Position numbers and translations under genes: made by a program
Notes under the pieces: model-generated
The model's input: the letters and a program-made list of their open reading frames with translations, nothing else
The model's database searches: none
What the model was told of the DNA's origin: nothing
Shown here: positions 1 through 5,873 of the stretch, one piece after another
How the letters are laid out: the number at the start of each line of letters is the position of its first letter
Numbering within the stretch: position 1 is the first letter of the stretch
Assembly: GCA_023433345.1 (NCBI GenBank)
Contig: JAEZDA010000057.1
Span: forward strand, 1 to 26,761
Source: Bacteroidota bacterium
GTDB lineage: Bacteria > Bacteroidota > Bacteroidia > Chitinophagales > Chitinophagaceae
Direction: 5' to 3'
DNA length: 26,761 nucleotides

Positions 1-8
1 AAATTCCC

Positions 9-34
9 CGTACTGCGCATAGCCGCAAACGTTG
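9..34 (+). repeat. Right arm of an attC-like repeat (partial, at window edge)
   Basis: The segment with core TGCGCATAGCCG...CGTTG matches the right-hand arms of two complete repeats further on (about 847-871 and 2609-2632). The left half of this copy would lie upstream of the window. It directly precedes the start of cassette A. Reading it as the 3' end of an attC-like recombination site is inference; the sequence similarity itself is directly visible. Confidence 0.6.
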
Positions 35-157
35 GCAGAAAGCGTTAATCAGGATTTAAATTCTTTCAGACGTTTAGAGGAAAATATTATCTTGTCTTCA
101 AACCAGGAACTGACAGCTGGCTATCGTTCAATATATTTAAGTTGTAAATTTATTTCA

Positions 158-700
158 ATGAGAATTTTCATCGCGCTTCTTTTTACTTTAGGATCTTGTA
201 CTTCTAAAACACCTCATCCTGAAACTGTTCTAGGAATTAAACTGGGGCTGCCTACGACGCAAGTGTTGGAGGCCGTTAACTCTGGAAACTTAAAACTCGA
301 AAATGACGAGTCATACATAGATTACGGCAAGTTTAAAGGTTATTTGACTCTTGACACCTCGCCCAGTTCTGATGGCATGTTAGTTGACGCGGTGAGACTT
401 AAATTTCAAAAAAAAGGATCGGAAAATCCAAATAATGGTACTAGCAAATTTATCAGCCAATTAAATATGATAGACATTATTACCTCCTATGAAACAAAAT
501 ACGGAAAGCCAAAAAATCCTCCTGAAAAAAATTCGCCAACCCAGGTGAGGGAGTGGGAAGTTGGGGATCTTCATATTCAATTGCATACAGCCCGATGGGG
601 CGACGAACAACATTGCGAGGCGCAAGTATTGTATGATTTCACAAGTAGAGCTTACGAAAGATTTAAGCGGAACGTCGAAAAGAGGAACAAAACGATTTGA
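158..700 (+). CDS. Small lipoprotein of unknown function (cassette A)
   Basis: The protein has 180 residues. I chose the ATG at 158 because translation from there begins with a short hydrophobic signal ending in a lipobox-like LGSC, so the mature protein would start at a lipid-modified cysteine near residue 15 and sit on the cell envelope. The frame stays open upstream to 32, but that extension would bury the signal peptide. The rest is soluble, with a lysine-rich, charged C-terminal tail. I recognise no domain. The gene fills the space between two attC-like repeat arms and is the only gene there, like the single gene of an integron cassette. No TAnnTTTG promoter is visible directly upstream; transcription may come from the preceding repeat. 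Confidence 0.7.
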   Translation: MRIFIALLFTLGSCTSKTPHPETVLGIKLGLPTTQVLEAVNSGNLKLENDESYIDYGKFKGYLTLDTSPSSDGMLVDAVRLKFQKKGSENPNNGTSKFISQLNMIDIITSYETKYGKPKNPPEKNSPTQVREWEVGDLHIQLHTARWGDEQHCEAQVLYDFTSRAYERFKRNVEKRNKTI

Positions 701-705
701 GAAAA

Positions 706-871
706 CGCCTTCTGCCAACATCGCCTATGCGCAATTGGGCGAATGACGATGGCTATTCAGCATTTGTAATTCTACTGAACATTTGTATCTTGGCTTTAAT
801 AAATACGCTCTTTAGTGGCCAAGCCAGCGGACGGAACTTCTCCCCCAACTGCGCATAGCCGTGAGCGTTGT
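706..871 (+). repeat. attC-like structured repeat, copy 1
   Basis: Left arm CCTATGCGCAATTGGG (724-739) pairs with right arm CCCAACTGCGCATAGC (844-859) at 14 of 16 positions, so the element can fold into a long hairpin. Its inner 48 bases (758-805) are repeated with one mismatch at 2507-2554. The outer left end (706-719, CGCCTTCTGCCAAC) complements the start of the preceding unit (31-44, GTTGGCAGAAAGCG) at 13 of 14 positions, as expected for an integron cassette whose ends join in the circular form. The right arm ends in GCGTTG, similar to the integron core site, although the following bases do not fit GTTRRRY exactly. It may instead be a dispersed repeat moved by another mechanism. Confidence 0.6.
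763..793 (+). promoter_or_regulatory. Promoter-like core inside repeat copy 1
   Basis: TTTG at 763-766, a 19-base spacer and TATCTTGG at 786-793 resemble the Bacteroidota -33/-7 promoter (TTTG and TAnnTTTG), with one mismatch in the -7 element. The same arrangement with the same spacing occurs in repeat copy 2. It points towards the next unit downstream. Activity is inferred. Confidence 0.35.
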
Positions 872-1000
872 ACGCAAGCCGCGGGCAGATTTCAAATCGT
901 TTCCGTTTGCATTTATTGACACTTGCGCTATTAAGATAGTTCGCCGTTGTTTGTGTTCTAAACTTCTTTGGACGTTTTCTGTTTGCGCTTTTCGCCGGCT

Positions 1001-1041
1001 TGTAAGCTCCCCCTTTTTTAGGGCCATGTTTAGTTAGAGTT
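1001..1041 (+). repeat. Left terminal inverted repeat of the IS3 element
   Basis: The outer 13 bases match the other end perfectly; matching then becomes imperfect and recovers at AGTTAGAGTT (1032-1041). This is the end distal to the transposase promoter and is expected to bind transposase. Confidence 0.8.
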
Positions 1042-1082
1042 TTCTAATGTAATTTCTTTTTTGCAATCCGCCGCTTTATCCA

Positions 1083-1970
1083 CTACCGGCTTCGCTCAAT
1101 TTGATTTAATGTTTCGCTTGCCGGTGTGGACAAAGCTGATTTCTCTTTTATGTTCTGTGTGTATTTTAATGGTGATAAATATCCTAATGACTTATGCGGC
1201 CTTTCCGTATTGTAGTCTAATCTCCATTCTTCAGTTAATATCCTTACTTCAGCGAGGCTGTAGAACAGGTATGCATTCAATAGTTCCCGCCTGATGCTGC
1301 CATTCTTTCTTTCAATGTAGGCGTTTTGCATGGGCTTTCCAGGTTGGATAAATTGAATGTTTATTCTTCGACTTTCGTGAGAGCACCATTGTTCGAGTTG
1401 ATGCGATATAAACTCAGGGCCATTATCACACCGGATATTAGCCGGGCAACCTCTTTCTGCGATTAGTCTTTCCAATACACGGATCACCCTGAGGGACGGT
1501 AGGGATGTATCTACTTCTATGGCCAAAGATTCCCGGTTAAAATCATCTATAATATTCAACAATCGGAACTTTCGGCCATCCACCAAGGTGTCTTGCATAA
1601 AATCAATACTCCATATCTGGTTTGGAGCTGGTGGCGCCACTAGCGGCTGTTTCACTCTTTCAGGCACACGCTTCTTTGCCCTTCTTCGGATATTCAATTT
1701 CATATCTGTATAAACGCGGTAAATTCTTTTGTGATTCCATTCATGGCCTTTATTCCAAAGACGATAGCAGCATTGCCAAAATCCAATCGCAGCATGTTTG
1801 GTTGTTAACGACGTTAACGCATCCTGCACAGGCTGATCATCCTTAGGTCTCCTTTGATACTGACAGGTGGTTCGGGACACACCAACCAGTTTACACGCCT
1901 TACGGTTACTTAGCTGCTCTTCCTGAACCAAATGTTCTACAGCTTCCCGTTTCGCCTGGGGCGTTACAAC
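1083..1970 (-). CDS. IS3-family transposase OrfB (catalytic part)
   Basis: Integrase-core (rve) transposase that cuts and joins IS ends as an OrfAB fusion. An N-terminal HTH_21-like segment (LSNRKACKLVGVSRTT) is followed by the DDE domain, with the first aspartate in SIDFMQD, the second in CDNGPEF and the glutamate in YIERKNGS; RPHKSLGYLSP lies near the end. This is the IS407-like type. I start it at the frameshift site, because the frame reads sensibly from there (VVTPQAKREAVEHL) with no ATG; the first conventional start would be TTG at 1931. The reading frame runs unbroken to the stop at 1083. It overlaps orfA by a few bases. Confidence 0.88.
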   Translation of the reverse strand, partial: VVTPQAKREAVEHLVQEEQLSNRKACKLVGVSRTTCQYQRRPKDDQPVQDALTSLTTKHAAIGFWQCCYRLWNKGHEWNHKRIYRVYTDMKLNIRRRAKKRVPERVKQPLVAPPAPNQIWSIDFMQDTLVDGRKFRLLNIIDDFNRESLAIEVDTSLPSLRVIRVLERLIAERGCPANIRCDNGPEFISHQLEQWCSHESRRINIQFIQPGKPMQNAYIERKNGSIRRELLNAYLFYSLAEVRILTEEWRLDYNTERPHKSLGYLSPLKYTQNIKEKSALSTPASETLNQIERSR

Positions 1971-2227
1971 TTTTTTTCAATGAAGTTTTTCATTGCTCGG
2001 TTATCTATGCAGACCTCAGCATACATCTTTTTGAGCTCAGCGTTTTCCTTCTCCAACGCTTTCATCTTTGCCACATCACTGGCTTCCAGGCCGCCGTACT
2101 TAGCCTTCCAGTTGTAAAAGGTAGCTTCGCTGATACCCAATTCACGGCAAATATCCTTGACCGCAATACCGCCTTCCTGCTTCTTAATAGCAGATACAAT
2201 TTGTACTTCTGTAAATCGCTTCTTCAT
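1964..2227 (-). CDS. IS3-family transposase OrfA (DNA-binding part)
   Basis: An 87-residue protein with an HTH_8/transposase_8 fold: MKKRFTEVQIVSAIKKQEGG, then CRELGISEATFYNWKAKYGG, then a leucine-zipper-like coiled coil (about residues 55-75) for oligomerisation. It binds the IS ends and supplies the N-terminus of the OrfAB fusion. It lies just inside the right end of the element, so the IS promoter must be in the roughly 75 bases at 2228-2303. It ends in ...EKKL at the run of A residues used for frameshifting. Confidence 0.88.
   Translation of the reverse strand: MKKRFTEVQIVSAIKKQEGGIAVKDICRELGISEATFYNWKAKYGGLEASDVAKMKALEKENAELKKMYAEVCIDNRAMKNFIEKKL
1970..1976 (-). promoter_or_regulatory. 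-1 programmed frameshift site A AAA AAG
   Basis: At the end of orfA the minus strand reads GAA AAA AAG TTG TAA, which contains the classic slippery heptamer A AAA AAG. A -1 slip gives ...GTT GTA ACG CCC and leads straight into orfB. This is the standard way IS3 elements make the active OrfAB transposase. Confidence 0.8.
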
Positions 2228-2263
2228 ATTTAAAGTTTAAAGTTAACATGCTTGCTAATTGTT

Positions 2264-2303
2264 AACTCTAACTTTATGTGGCCGGAGATTGGGGGAGCTT
2301 ACA
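2264..2303 (-). repeat. Right terminal inverted repeat of the IS3 element
   Basis: Complement of the left end: perfect over the outer 13 bases (2291-2303), then AACTCTAACT at 2264-2273 matching AGTTAGAGTT in the left end. It lies upstream of orfA. Confidence 0.8.
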
Positions 2304-2453
2304 CGACTTTCAAGGGATGGCCAAGTAATTATTGCGGTAGCTCAAGAGGATACTAATAATGACAAAAGATTTACCGAGGATGAAGCAGTTTACATTTTGA
2401 ATCTGAATACCGATATCTCAAAAATGAAATTTGAAAAAGTTACCATAAAATAG
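2304..2453 (+). pseudogene. 3' fragment of a gene cut off by the IS element
   Basis: Directly after the IS end the plus strand stays open for 49 codons to a TAG at 2451. The peptide begins RLSRDGQVIIAVAQ and contains an acidic loop DTNNDKRFTEDE similar to EF-hand/dockerin-type calcium loops, then a strand-rich end (AVYILNLNTD). This reads like the C-terminus of a real protein. The 5' part is not recognisable on the left of the IS (871-1000), so the original gene is largely lost. Any ATG-started version of this frame would begin inside the IS end and is probably not a native protein. Confidence 0.5.
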
Positions 2454-2463
2454 CTCGGGGCAT

Positions 2464-2631
2464 AACAGTGGCTCATTCGCAATTGAGCGAATAGACTATT
2501 GCGATCCAGCATTTGGAATTCTACTGAACATTTGTATCTTGGCTTTAATAAATAACACGCTAAGCAGATGAGATGGCCAGGGCTATATGTTAGCTGAGAG
2601 ATATTTCTATTGCGTATAGCCGTGAACGTTG
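2464..2631 (+). repeat. attC-like structured repeat, copy 2
   Basis: This copy shares 47 of 48 core bases (2507-2554) with copy 1. Its left arm around 2470-2486 (GGCTCATTCGCAATTGA) pairs imperfectly with right arm CTATTGCGTATAGCC (2608-2622). It ends in CGTGAACGTTGAAT; the GTTGAAT there fits the integron core site GTTRRRY. Outside core and arms, copies 1 and 2 differ in sequence and length, as attC sites do. It separates the IS-broken unit from the RDD-protein gene. Confidence 0.6.
2512..2542 (+). promoter_or_regulatory. Promoter-like core inside repeat copy 2
   Basis: TTTG (2512-2515), 19 bases, TATCTTGG (2535-2542): same layout as in copy 1. It would drive the RDD-protein gene starting at 2660, which has no other visible promoter. 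Inferred from similarity to the TTTG/TAnnTTTG consensus. Confidence 0.35.
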
Positions 2632-2659
2632 AATTTTTTTCTGACCTAAAATTTAAATA

Positions 2660-3151
2660 ATGAATTTAGATCTCCAGCATGGGCAGATCAGAATTAATCT
2701 CGAACAGCCACTTATTCCGGTCGCAGCATTTTACCAGCGGGTTCTGGCAGCTTGTATCGACTTGTTTCTAATTGCATTTTTGTTATTCTGTTTGAAGCAG
2801 GCGGAACCGAATTTGGCGGAATGGTTCTTTAAAAAGTCGCCCGAAGTGATAAATGGATATCCCGTCTGGGTATATAAACATTCAGCTGGTTTGCTTGTAT
2901 GGATAATCTATTCTATTATCATGGACGCTTCTGCCTTTCAGGGGACGATTGGGAAACGTTTGGCCGGAATTCAAGTTACAGATGATTCCCGCAAACGAAT
3001 ATCTTTAGCAAAATCATTTAAAAGGAATGTTCTCAAACTTATTTCCTACGCCATCATCGGGCTTGGCTTTTTTTGGGTTTTAGTTGATTCAAAAAAGCGA
3101 AGCTGGCACGATATCATTGCGGGAACTTTGGTTGTCCGCAATAGCGCATGA
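2660..3151 (+). CDS. RDD-family membrane protein
   Basis: A 163-residue inner-membrane protein of the RDD family (function of most members unknown; some are linked to transport or ion homeostasis). The hallmark residues are visible: arginine and aspartate in the first helix (YQRVLAACIDLFLI, residues 25-38), the GTIGKRLAGIQV motif (95-106) and the final VDSKKRSWHDIIAGTLVV. Three hydrophobic helices lie at about 28-46, 75-92 and 127-143. The ATG at 2660 leaves a short polar N-terminus, normal for the family. It is the first gene after repeat copy 2 and so the gene of cassette C; I see no matching repeat behind it, so the array may end here. Confidence 0.85.
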   Translation: MNLDLQHGQIRINLEQPLIPVAAFYQRVLAACIDLFLIAFLLFCLKQAEPNLAEWFFKKSPEVINGYPVWVYKHSAGLLVWIIYSIIMDASAFQGTIGKRLAGIQVTDDSRKRISLAKSFKRNVLKLISYAIIGLGFFWVLVDSKKRSWHDIIAGTLVVRNSA

Positions 3152-3325
3152 TCTTTGAACCTTGTGGTATGTTGTATTTATAGTGTGTAAATGCAAACCA
3201 TATAGAAGTTAAGAGTTTTACAAACTGGCCCTGATTTGAAAATAATATTGAACGAATAAAAACCAGGTTTTGCAATTGCTGCCAGGCCATTCGCTGAGTT
3301 CTTCCAACAAAACAGCCGCTTATTT

Positions 3326-3856
3326 ATGAAGTTGATCTTATTGGCATTCGCATTTTCTTTATCAACTGCTAAATGTCAATTGCCACCATTCGATATAGCA
3401 AAAGATGAAATGGGATTGAGTGCAAGACCCCGGCTAATCTATTTAACTGCATTATGGTGTAAACCTTGCATGGCTAAAATTGATCCCATTCTACTCGCTT
3501 TTGGAAAAAGATCCGATCTTGATTTGATAGTTTTATTTGATCGAACCCGACTGACGGACAAATCAACAAATATACTGGTAACACGATTTGACACTTCATG
3601 CTTTAGATCCTTCCCCGAACGATATTACTTAAATAAAAAATACAATGGAGGAATTAAAGGAACGTCGTTCAGCAAACCGATCAAGACATTTGTCTCCGAT
3701 ATCAACGGTATTTACAAAAGGTCCTATACAACCAATGAAATTTGGGTTGGTGTTGCTCTCCTACAAATTGAAAGATCACTCTTTGTAATAAACGTTACGG
3801 ACTTGAATCAACTAAAGAAAAAAATTGACGATTTAATTGAAACGAATCATCCATAG
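3326..3856 (+). CDS. Exported thioredoxin-like protein
   Basis: The 176-residue protein begins with a signal peptide (MKLILLAFAFSLSTAKCQ) and carries a redox motif WCKPCM at residues 44-49, after a beta strand PRLIYLTAL, as in thioredoxin/TlpA-like folds. It is probably a periplasmic disulfide reductase or isomerase, though the C-terminal half is not clearly recognisable and contains an extra cysteine (DTSCF). The signal ends near a cysteine but TAKC is a poor lipobox. It stands alone, with no partner such as an ABC transporter or DsbD next to it, so the substrate is unknown. Confidence 0.7.
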   Translation: MKLILLAFAFSLSTAKCQLPPFDIAKDEMGLSARPRLIYLTALWCKPCMAKIDPILLAFGKRSDLDLIVLFDRTRLTDKSTNILVTRFDTSCFRSFPERYYLNKKYNGGIKGTSFSKPIKTFVSDINGIYKRSYTTNEIWVGVALLQIERSLFVINVTDLNQLKKKIDDLIETNHP

Positions 3857-3886
3857 TTTACGGCTGACACATCCACTCTACCCGGC

Positions 3887-4000
3887 TTATTCTAAAATAA
3901 TGATATCATGAGGCTGATAGGATTTAAACAGTTCACGAAAAAAATGCGGATCAAGAATAATGTTTGCGTTACCAACGACAATGACTAAAGAATCCGTATT
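3887..4000 (-). pseudogene. Possible gene remnant downstream of the XRE regulator gene
   Basis: On the minus strand a 37-codon open stretch follows a TAG at 4001-4003 and ends at a TAA at 3887-3889. The peptide (TDSLVIVVGNANIILD..., ending PHDIIILE) has the strand-turn-strand look of a real protein and vaguely recalls plug-type segments of TonB-linked proteins that end in 'P-x-DI-x-x-x-E'. It has no start codon. It could be chance; I list it because the residue pattern is unlike random translation. Confidence 0.2.
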
Positions 4001-4027
4001 CTAACTGATTAAAGCAATCATTAAAGT

Positions 4028-4228
4028 TCAATCATCACTCTCTAATAAGAAAATCTCCTCAACAGAAATTTTAAATACCCTTGCAAGTTTAAGCGCCAGT
4101 AGAACAGAGGGTGTAAACCGGCCGCTTTCAATGGAAATGATTGTTTGCCGCGACACCTCTACTAGTTCAGCAAGTTGAACCTGTGTGAGACCTTCATTGA
4201 CTCGCAGGTCTCTTAGATTAATCCTCAT
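4028..4228 (-). CDS. XRE-family HTH transcriptional regulator
   Basis: A 66-residue protein consisting of a single Cro/CI-type helix-turn-helix: LRDLRVNEGLTQVQLAELVEVSRQTI, then IESGRFTPSVLLALKLARVF. This is the compact regulator type (YozG-like) commonly encoded beside a small membrane protein. It overlaps the end of the upstream membrane-protein gene by 11 bases, so the two are translated together. It probably binds the palindrome at 4687-4704 in front of the pair and represses its own operon (inferred). Confidence 0.9.
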   Translation of the reverse strand: MRINLRDLRVNEGLTQVQLAELVEVSRQTIISIESGRFTPSVLLALKLARVFKISVEEIFLLESDD

Positions 4229-4676
4229 TCCTGAACTTTAGGTGGAATAAATAGTTAAATCGGGCAATGTATACCAGGTAGAACAAAAGTACTACTGTCA
4301 CAAAAAAAGTCATAAAACCACCTTCTTCGGGCTCTCCCACCACCAGAAAAAAGATGAAACCTATAATAATGTACAAGAATTGAACGAAGGCAGCATATTG
4401 AAAACTCGAAAGCCTCGTTTCCCTTGCGAGTTCATCTTCGATCTTTTCCCTGGAAAAGATCAGGAAATACATCCCTATAAGAAAAGAGAAGAAGGAAGTG
4501 ATTGCTATCGTTACATTTATCACGAACAAAACTCTCTCTGGCATGAACTGATCTAGAAGATTATAAAAAACATCAAACTGCATCATTAACCAAAATATCA
4601 AACCAAGCGGCGCCATAAATGCGCCAAGTTTCTTCATTTTATTGGGTAGGAGTTTCATCCTTGTATATTTAATCAT
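4218..4676 (-). CDS. Membrane protein paired with the XRE regulator
   Basis: A 152-residue protein with four hydrophobic helices (about 20-36, 50-72, 90-110 and 122-140). Between the second and third lies a charged segment SREKIEDELARETRLSS; similar 'EDE...R..S' linkers occur in DUF2178-like membrane proteins encoded next to small XRE regulators. Its function is unknown; such pairs are often thought to sense membrane or cell-envelope state. The ATG at 4676 is used here, but the internal ATG at 4658 (MKLLPNKMKK) is also plausible and would leave more room for the operator candidate upstream. Confidence 0.75.
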   Translation of the reverse strand: MIKYTRMKLLPNKMKKLGAFMAPLGLIFWLMMQFDVFYNLLDQFMPERVLFVINVTIAITSFFSFLIGMYFLIFSREKIEDELARETRLSSFQYAAFVQFLYIIIGFIFFLVVGEPEEGGFMTFFVTVVLLFYLVYIARFNYLFHLKFRNED

Positions 4677-4686
4677 TGAATAGCAA

Positions 4687-4704
4687 TGTAAAGTACACTT
4701 AACA
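4687..4704 (-). promoter_or_regulatory. Palindromic operator candidate for the XRE regulator
   Basis: TGTAAAGTACACTTAACA matches its own reverse complement at 14 of 18 positions. It lies 10 bases upstream of the first start codon of the membrane protein/XRE pair, where a repressor would block transcription. An autoregulatory site for the small XRE protein is the simplest reading; this is inference from position and symmetry. Confidence 0.45.
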
Positions 4705-4781
4705 TTTTAAATATCCAAACCTGCAACGACAAAAACGCGAATCGCCTCATAATGGCGTGAGATTTCAATTACTAACACCAC

Positions 4782-4811
4782 TTGGAAATTTTGGTGATCA
4801 TTTGTACTTTG
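4782..4811 (+). promoter_or_regulatory. Promoter candidate of the exported protein at 4836
   Basis: TTGG (4782-4785), 19 bases, then TACTTTGG-like -7 (TACTTTG at 4805-4811), about 25 bases before the ATG at 4836. It fits the Bacteroidota promoter pattern except that one base between TA and TTTG is missing. It resembles the core of the attC-like repeats (see findings). Confidence 0.4.
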
Positions 4812-4835
4812 GAATGATATGGAAGAATGTTGCAT

Positions 4836-5258
4836 ATGAAAAGAACATCCTATTTAATTGTGGCTTCTATAATTTGTGCAATCATGACCATGGGAGCCAC
4901 CAACAAAGTATTTGCACAGAAAATGGGCGAGGTAGATTTTAAGTATAAAATCTTTATAAAAACGGGCGGGGATAAAGTTAAGCTCAATTGCGCGGAAGGT
5001 TGCGCATGGAAAGAATTGACTTTCAACCTTGATGAAAATGTGCCGCAGTTTATTGACGAAACCGGCATGGTCAAAGATGGCGAACTGGATAACAAAAACA
5101 TGGCAAAGTTCATTTTTTCCATAAGGAGGTCTGAAGATTTTCTATATTTTGAAAGTTTAAAGGAAAGCAGGTGGAAAAGTTTAGATTTAAATTGCAGTCC
5201 TGTCAATTGTTCCCACGAGATCGACCAGAACGGAATTGTACCACCGAAATTGCAATAG
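4836..5258 (+). CDS. Small exported protein of unknown function
   Basis: The ATG at 4836 gives a clean signal peptide (MKRTSYLIVASIICAIM...KVFAQ) cleaved after AQ; the ATG at 4827 would add three residues. The mature part of about 112 residues contains paired cysteines (NCAEGC and NCSPVNC) likely to form disulfides, and a segment GCAWKELTFNL...PQFIDETGMV that resembles small exported proteins I associate with Bacteroidota; no function is known to me. It is a single gene with its own promoter candidate. Confidence 0.75.
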   Translation: MKRTSYLIVASIICAIMTMGATNKVFAQKMGEVDFKYKIFIKTGGDKVKLNCAEGCAWKELTFNLDENVPQFIDETGMVKDGELDNKNMAKFIFSIRRSEDFLYFESLKESRWKSLDLNCSPVNCSHEIDQNGIVPPKLQ

Positions 5259-5338
5259 AGGCAATAAACACTTTCCGTCAACCTTAAAAAGACCTTTAAG
5301 GAATTATGCTCTGCATATTACACAAGGCCAAAAAAGCA

Positions 5339-5366
5339 TTGTAGCGTCATCACTTCTATAGCTTTT
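5339..5366 (+). promoter_or_regulatory. Weak promoter candidate upstream of 5379
   Basis: TTG (5339-5341), a 17-base spacer and TAGCTTTT (5359-5366), one mismatch from TAnnTTTG. The -7 element is only 12 bases before the ATG at 5379, so the leader would be very short. Confidence 0.25.
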
Positions 5367-5378
5367 ATTCAATTCATA

Positions 5379-5813
5379 ATGCCGGCGCTCAATTTTAAAA
5401 TAATAATTTGTCTTTTTTCAATTGCCTTTTTTAACGGTTGTCACTCAAAGCAGAAGCCCGGGAAAGGAAATAACTTTTCACAGACGGAGAGAATTACTGT
5501 GCCAGATTCTATTGTGCGATATTTAATTCGTTCTGCAGCTCAGGATTTTAAAGATCATACTCCTCCAGCTGCCATGGATTTTCGAAATGTCAGAAAGGGA
5601 TATATCGATTCAAAAGAAGACACAGTTTTCCTGATTTGCGGGGAGTTTTTTGCGCAGGAAGAGTCCGGTTGGCAAACCTTCACAACGATATTGACTTCAA
5701 AATACGAGCAATATATTGGCAGCAACATTTACTGTGAAAAGGCAAAGTTCAACATGGAAGACACTGCGAACTTATCATCAGATTTAAGAACTTTTATTTC
5801 CATCGGGCAATAG
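5379..5813 (+). CDS. Putative lipoprotein of unknown function
   Basis: A 144-residue protein with an N-terminal hydrophobic stretch (IIICLFSIAFFNGC) ending in Gly-Cys at residue 21, a tolerable lipobox, so it is probably an envelope lipoprotein. The body contains AAQDFKDH, then DFRNVRKGYI, then VFLICGEFFAQEESGWQTFTTI; the 'C-G-E-F' strand followed by an aromatic segment also occurs in small exported proteins of other phyla whose role is not known to me. Convergent with the DUF2236 gene on the other strand. Confidence 0.65.
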   Translation: MPALNFKIIICLFSIAFFNGCHSKQKPGKGNNFSQTERITVPDSIVRYLIRSAAQDFKDHTPPAAMDFRNVRKGYIDSKEDTVFLICGEFFAQEESGWQTFTTILTSKYEQYIGSNIYCEKAKFNMEDTANLSSDLRTFISIGQ

Positions 5814-5873
5814 GGGGTTGATCGACCAAAGAAGAAATATTTATTTAGGGAAATGAAGTATTGATTTTGCTGC

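Larger units (their letters stand above)
1001..2303 (-). mobile_element. IS3-family insertion sequence, IS407-like, 1303 bp
   Basis: The element is bounded by perfect 13-bp terminal inverted repeats TGTAAGCTCCCCC (1001-1013) and its complement (2291-2303), with the TG...CA ends typical of the IS3 family. Further inverted matching (AGTTAGAGTT at 1032-1041 and 2264-2273) lies at the same distance from both ends. Inside are orfA and orfB on the minus strand, joined by a -1 frameshift signal. Both frames are open and the catalytic residues are present, so the element looks intact. The flanking bases (GGCT on the left, CGAC on the right) give no target duplication, which suggests recombination or deletion next to the element after insertion. 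It interrupts a cassette-like unit between two attC-like repeats. Confidence 0.88.

Noticed and set aside
812..1027. Minus-strand open frame of 71 codons across repeat copy 1 and the IS end
   Set aside because: It crosses the repeat and the IS boundary, has no recognisable domain and a composition unlike its neighbours.
1028..2280. Alternative IS boundaries at the inner repeats with ATGT on both sides (1026-1029 and 2276-2279) as target duplication
   Set aside because: The outer 13-bp perfect inverted repeats with TG...CA ends fit the IS3 family far better, and the inner AGTTAGAGTT match is at equal distance from both outer ends, as part of a longer terminal repeat.
4850..5281. Long minus-strand open frame opposite the exported protein at 4836
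   Set aside because: It is the shadow of the plus-strand gene, which has a signal peptide, a promoter candidate and sensible composition.
5282..5301. Hairpin CCTTAAA...TTTAAGG after the exported-protein gene
   Set aside because: AT-rich 7-bp stem without a following T run; not convincing as a terminator.
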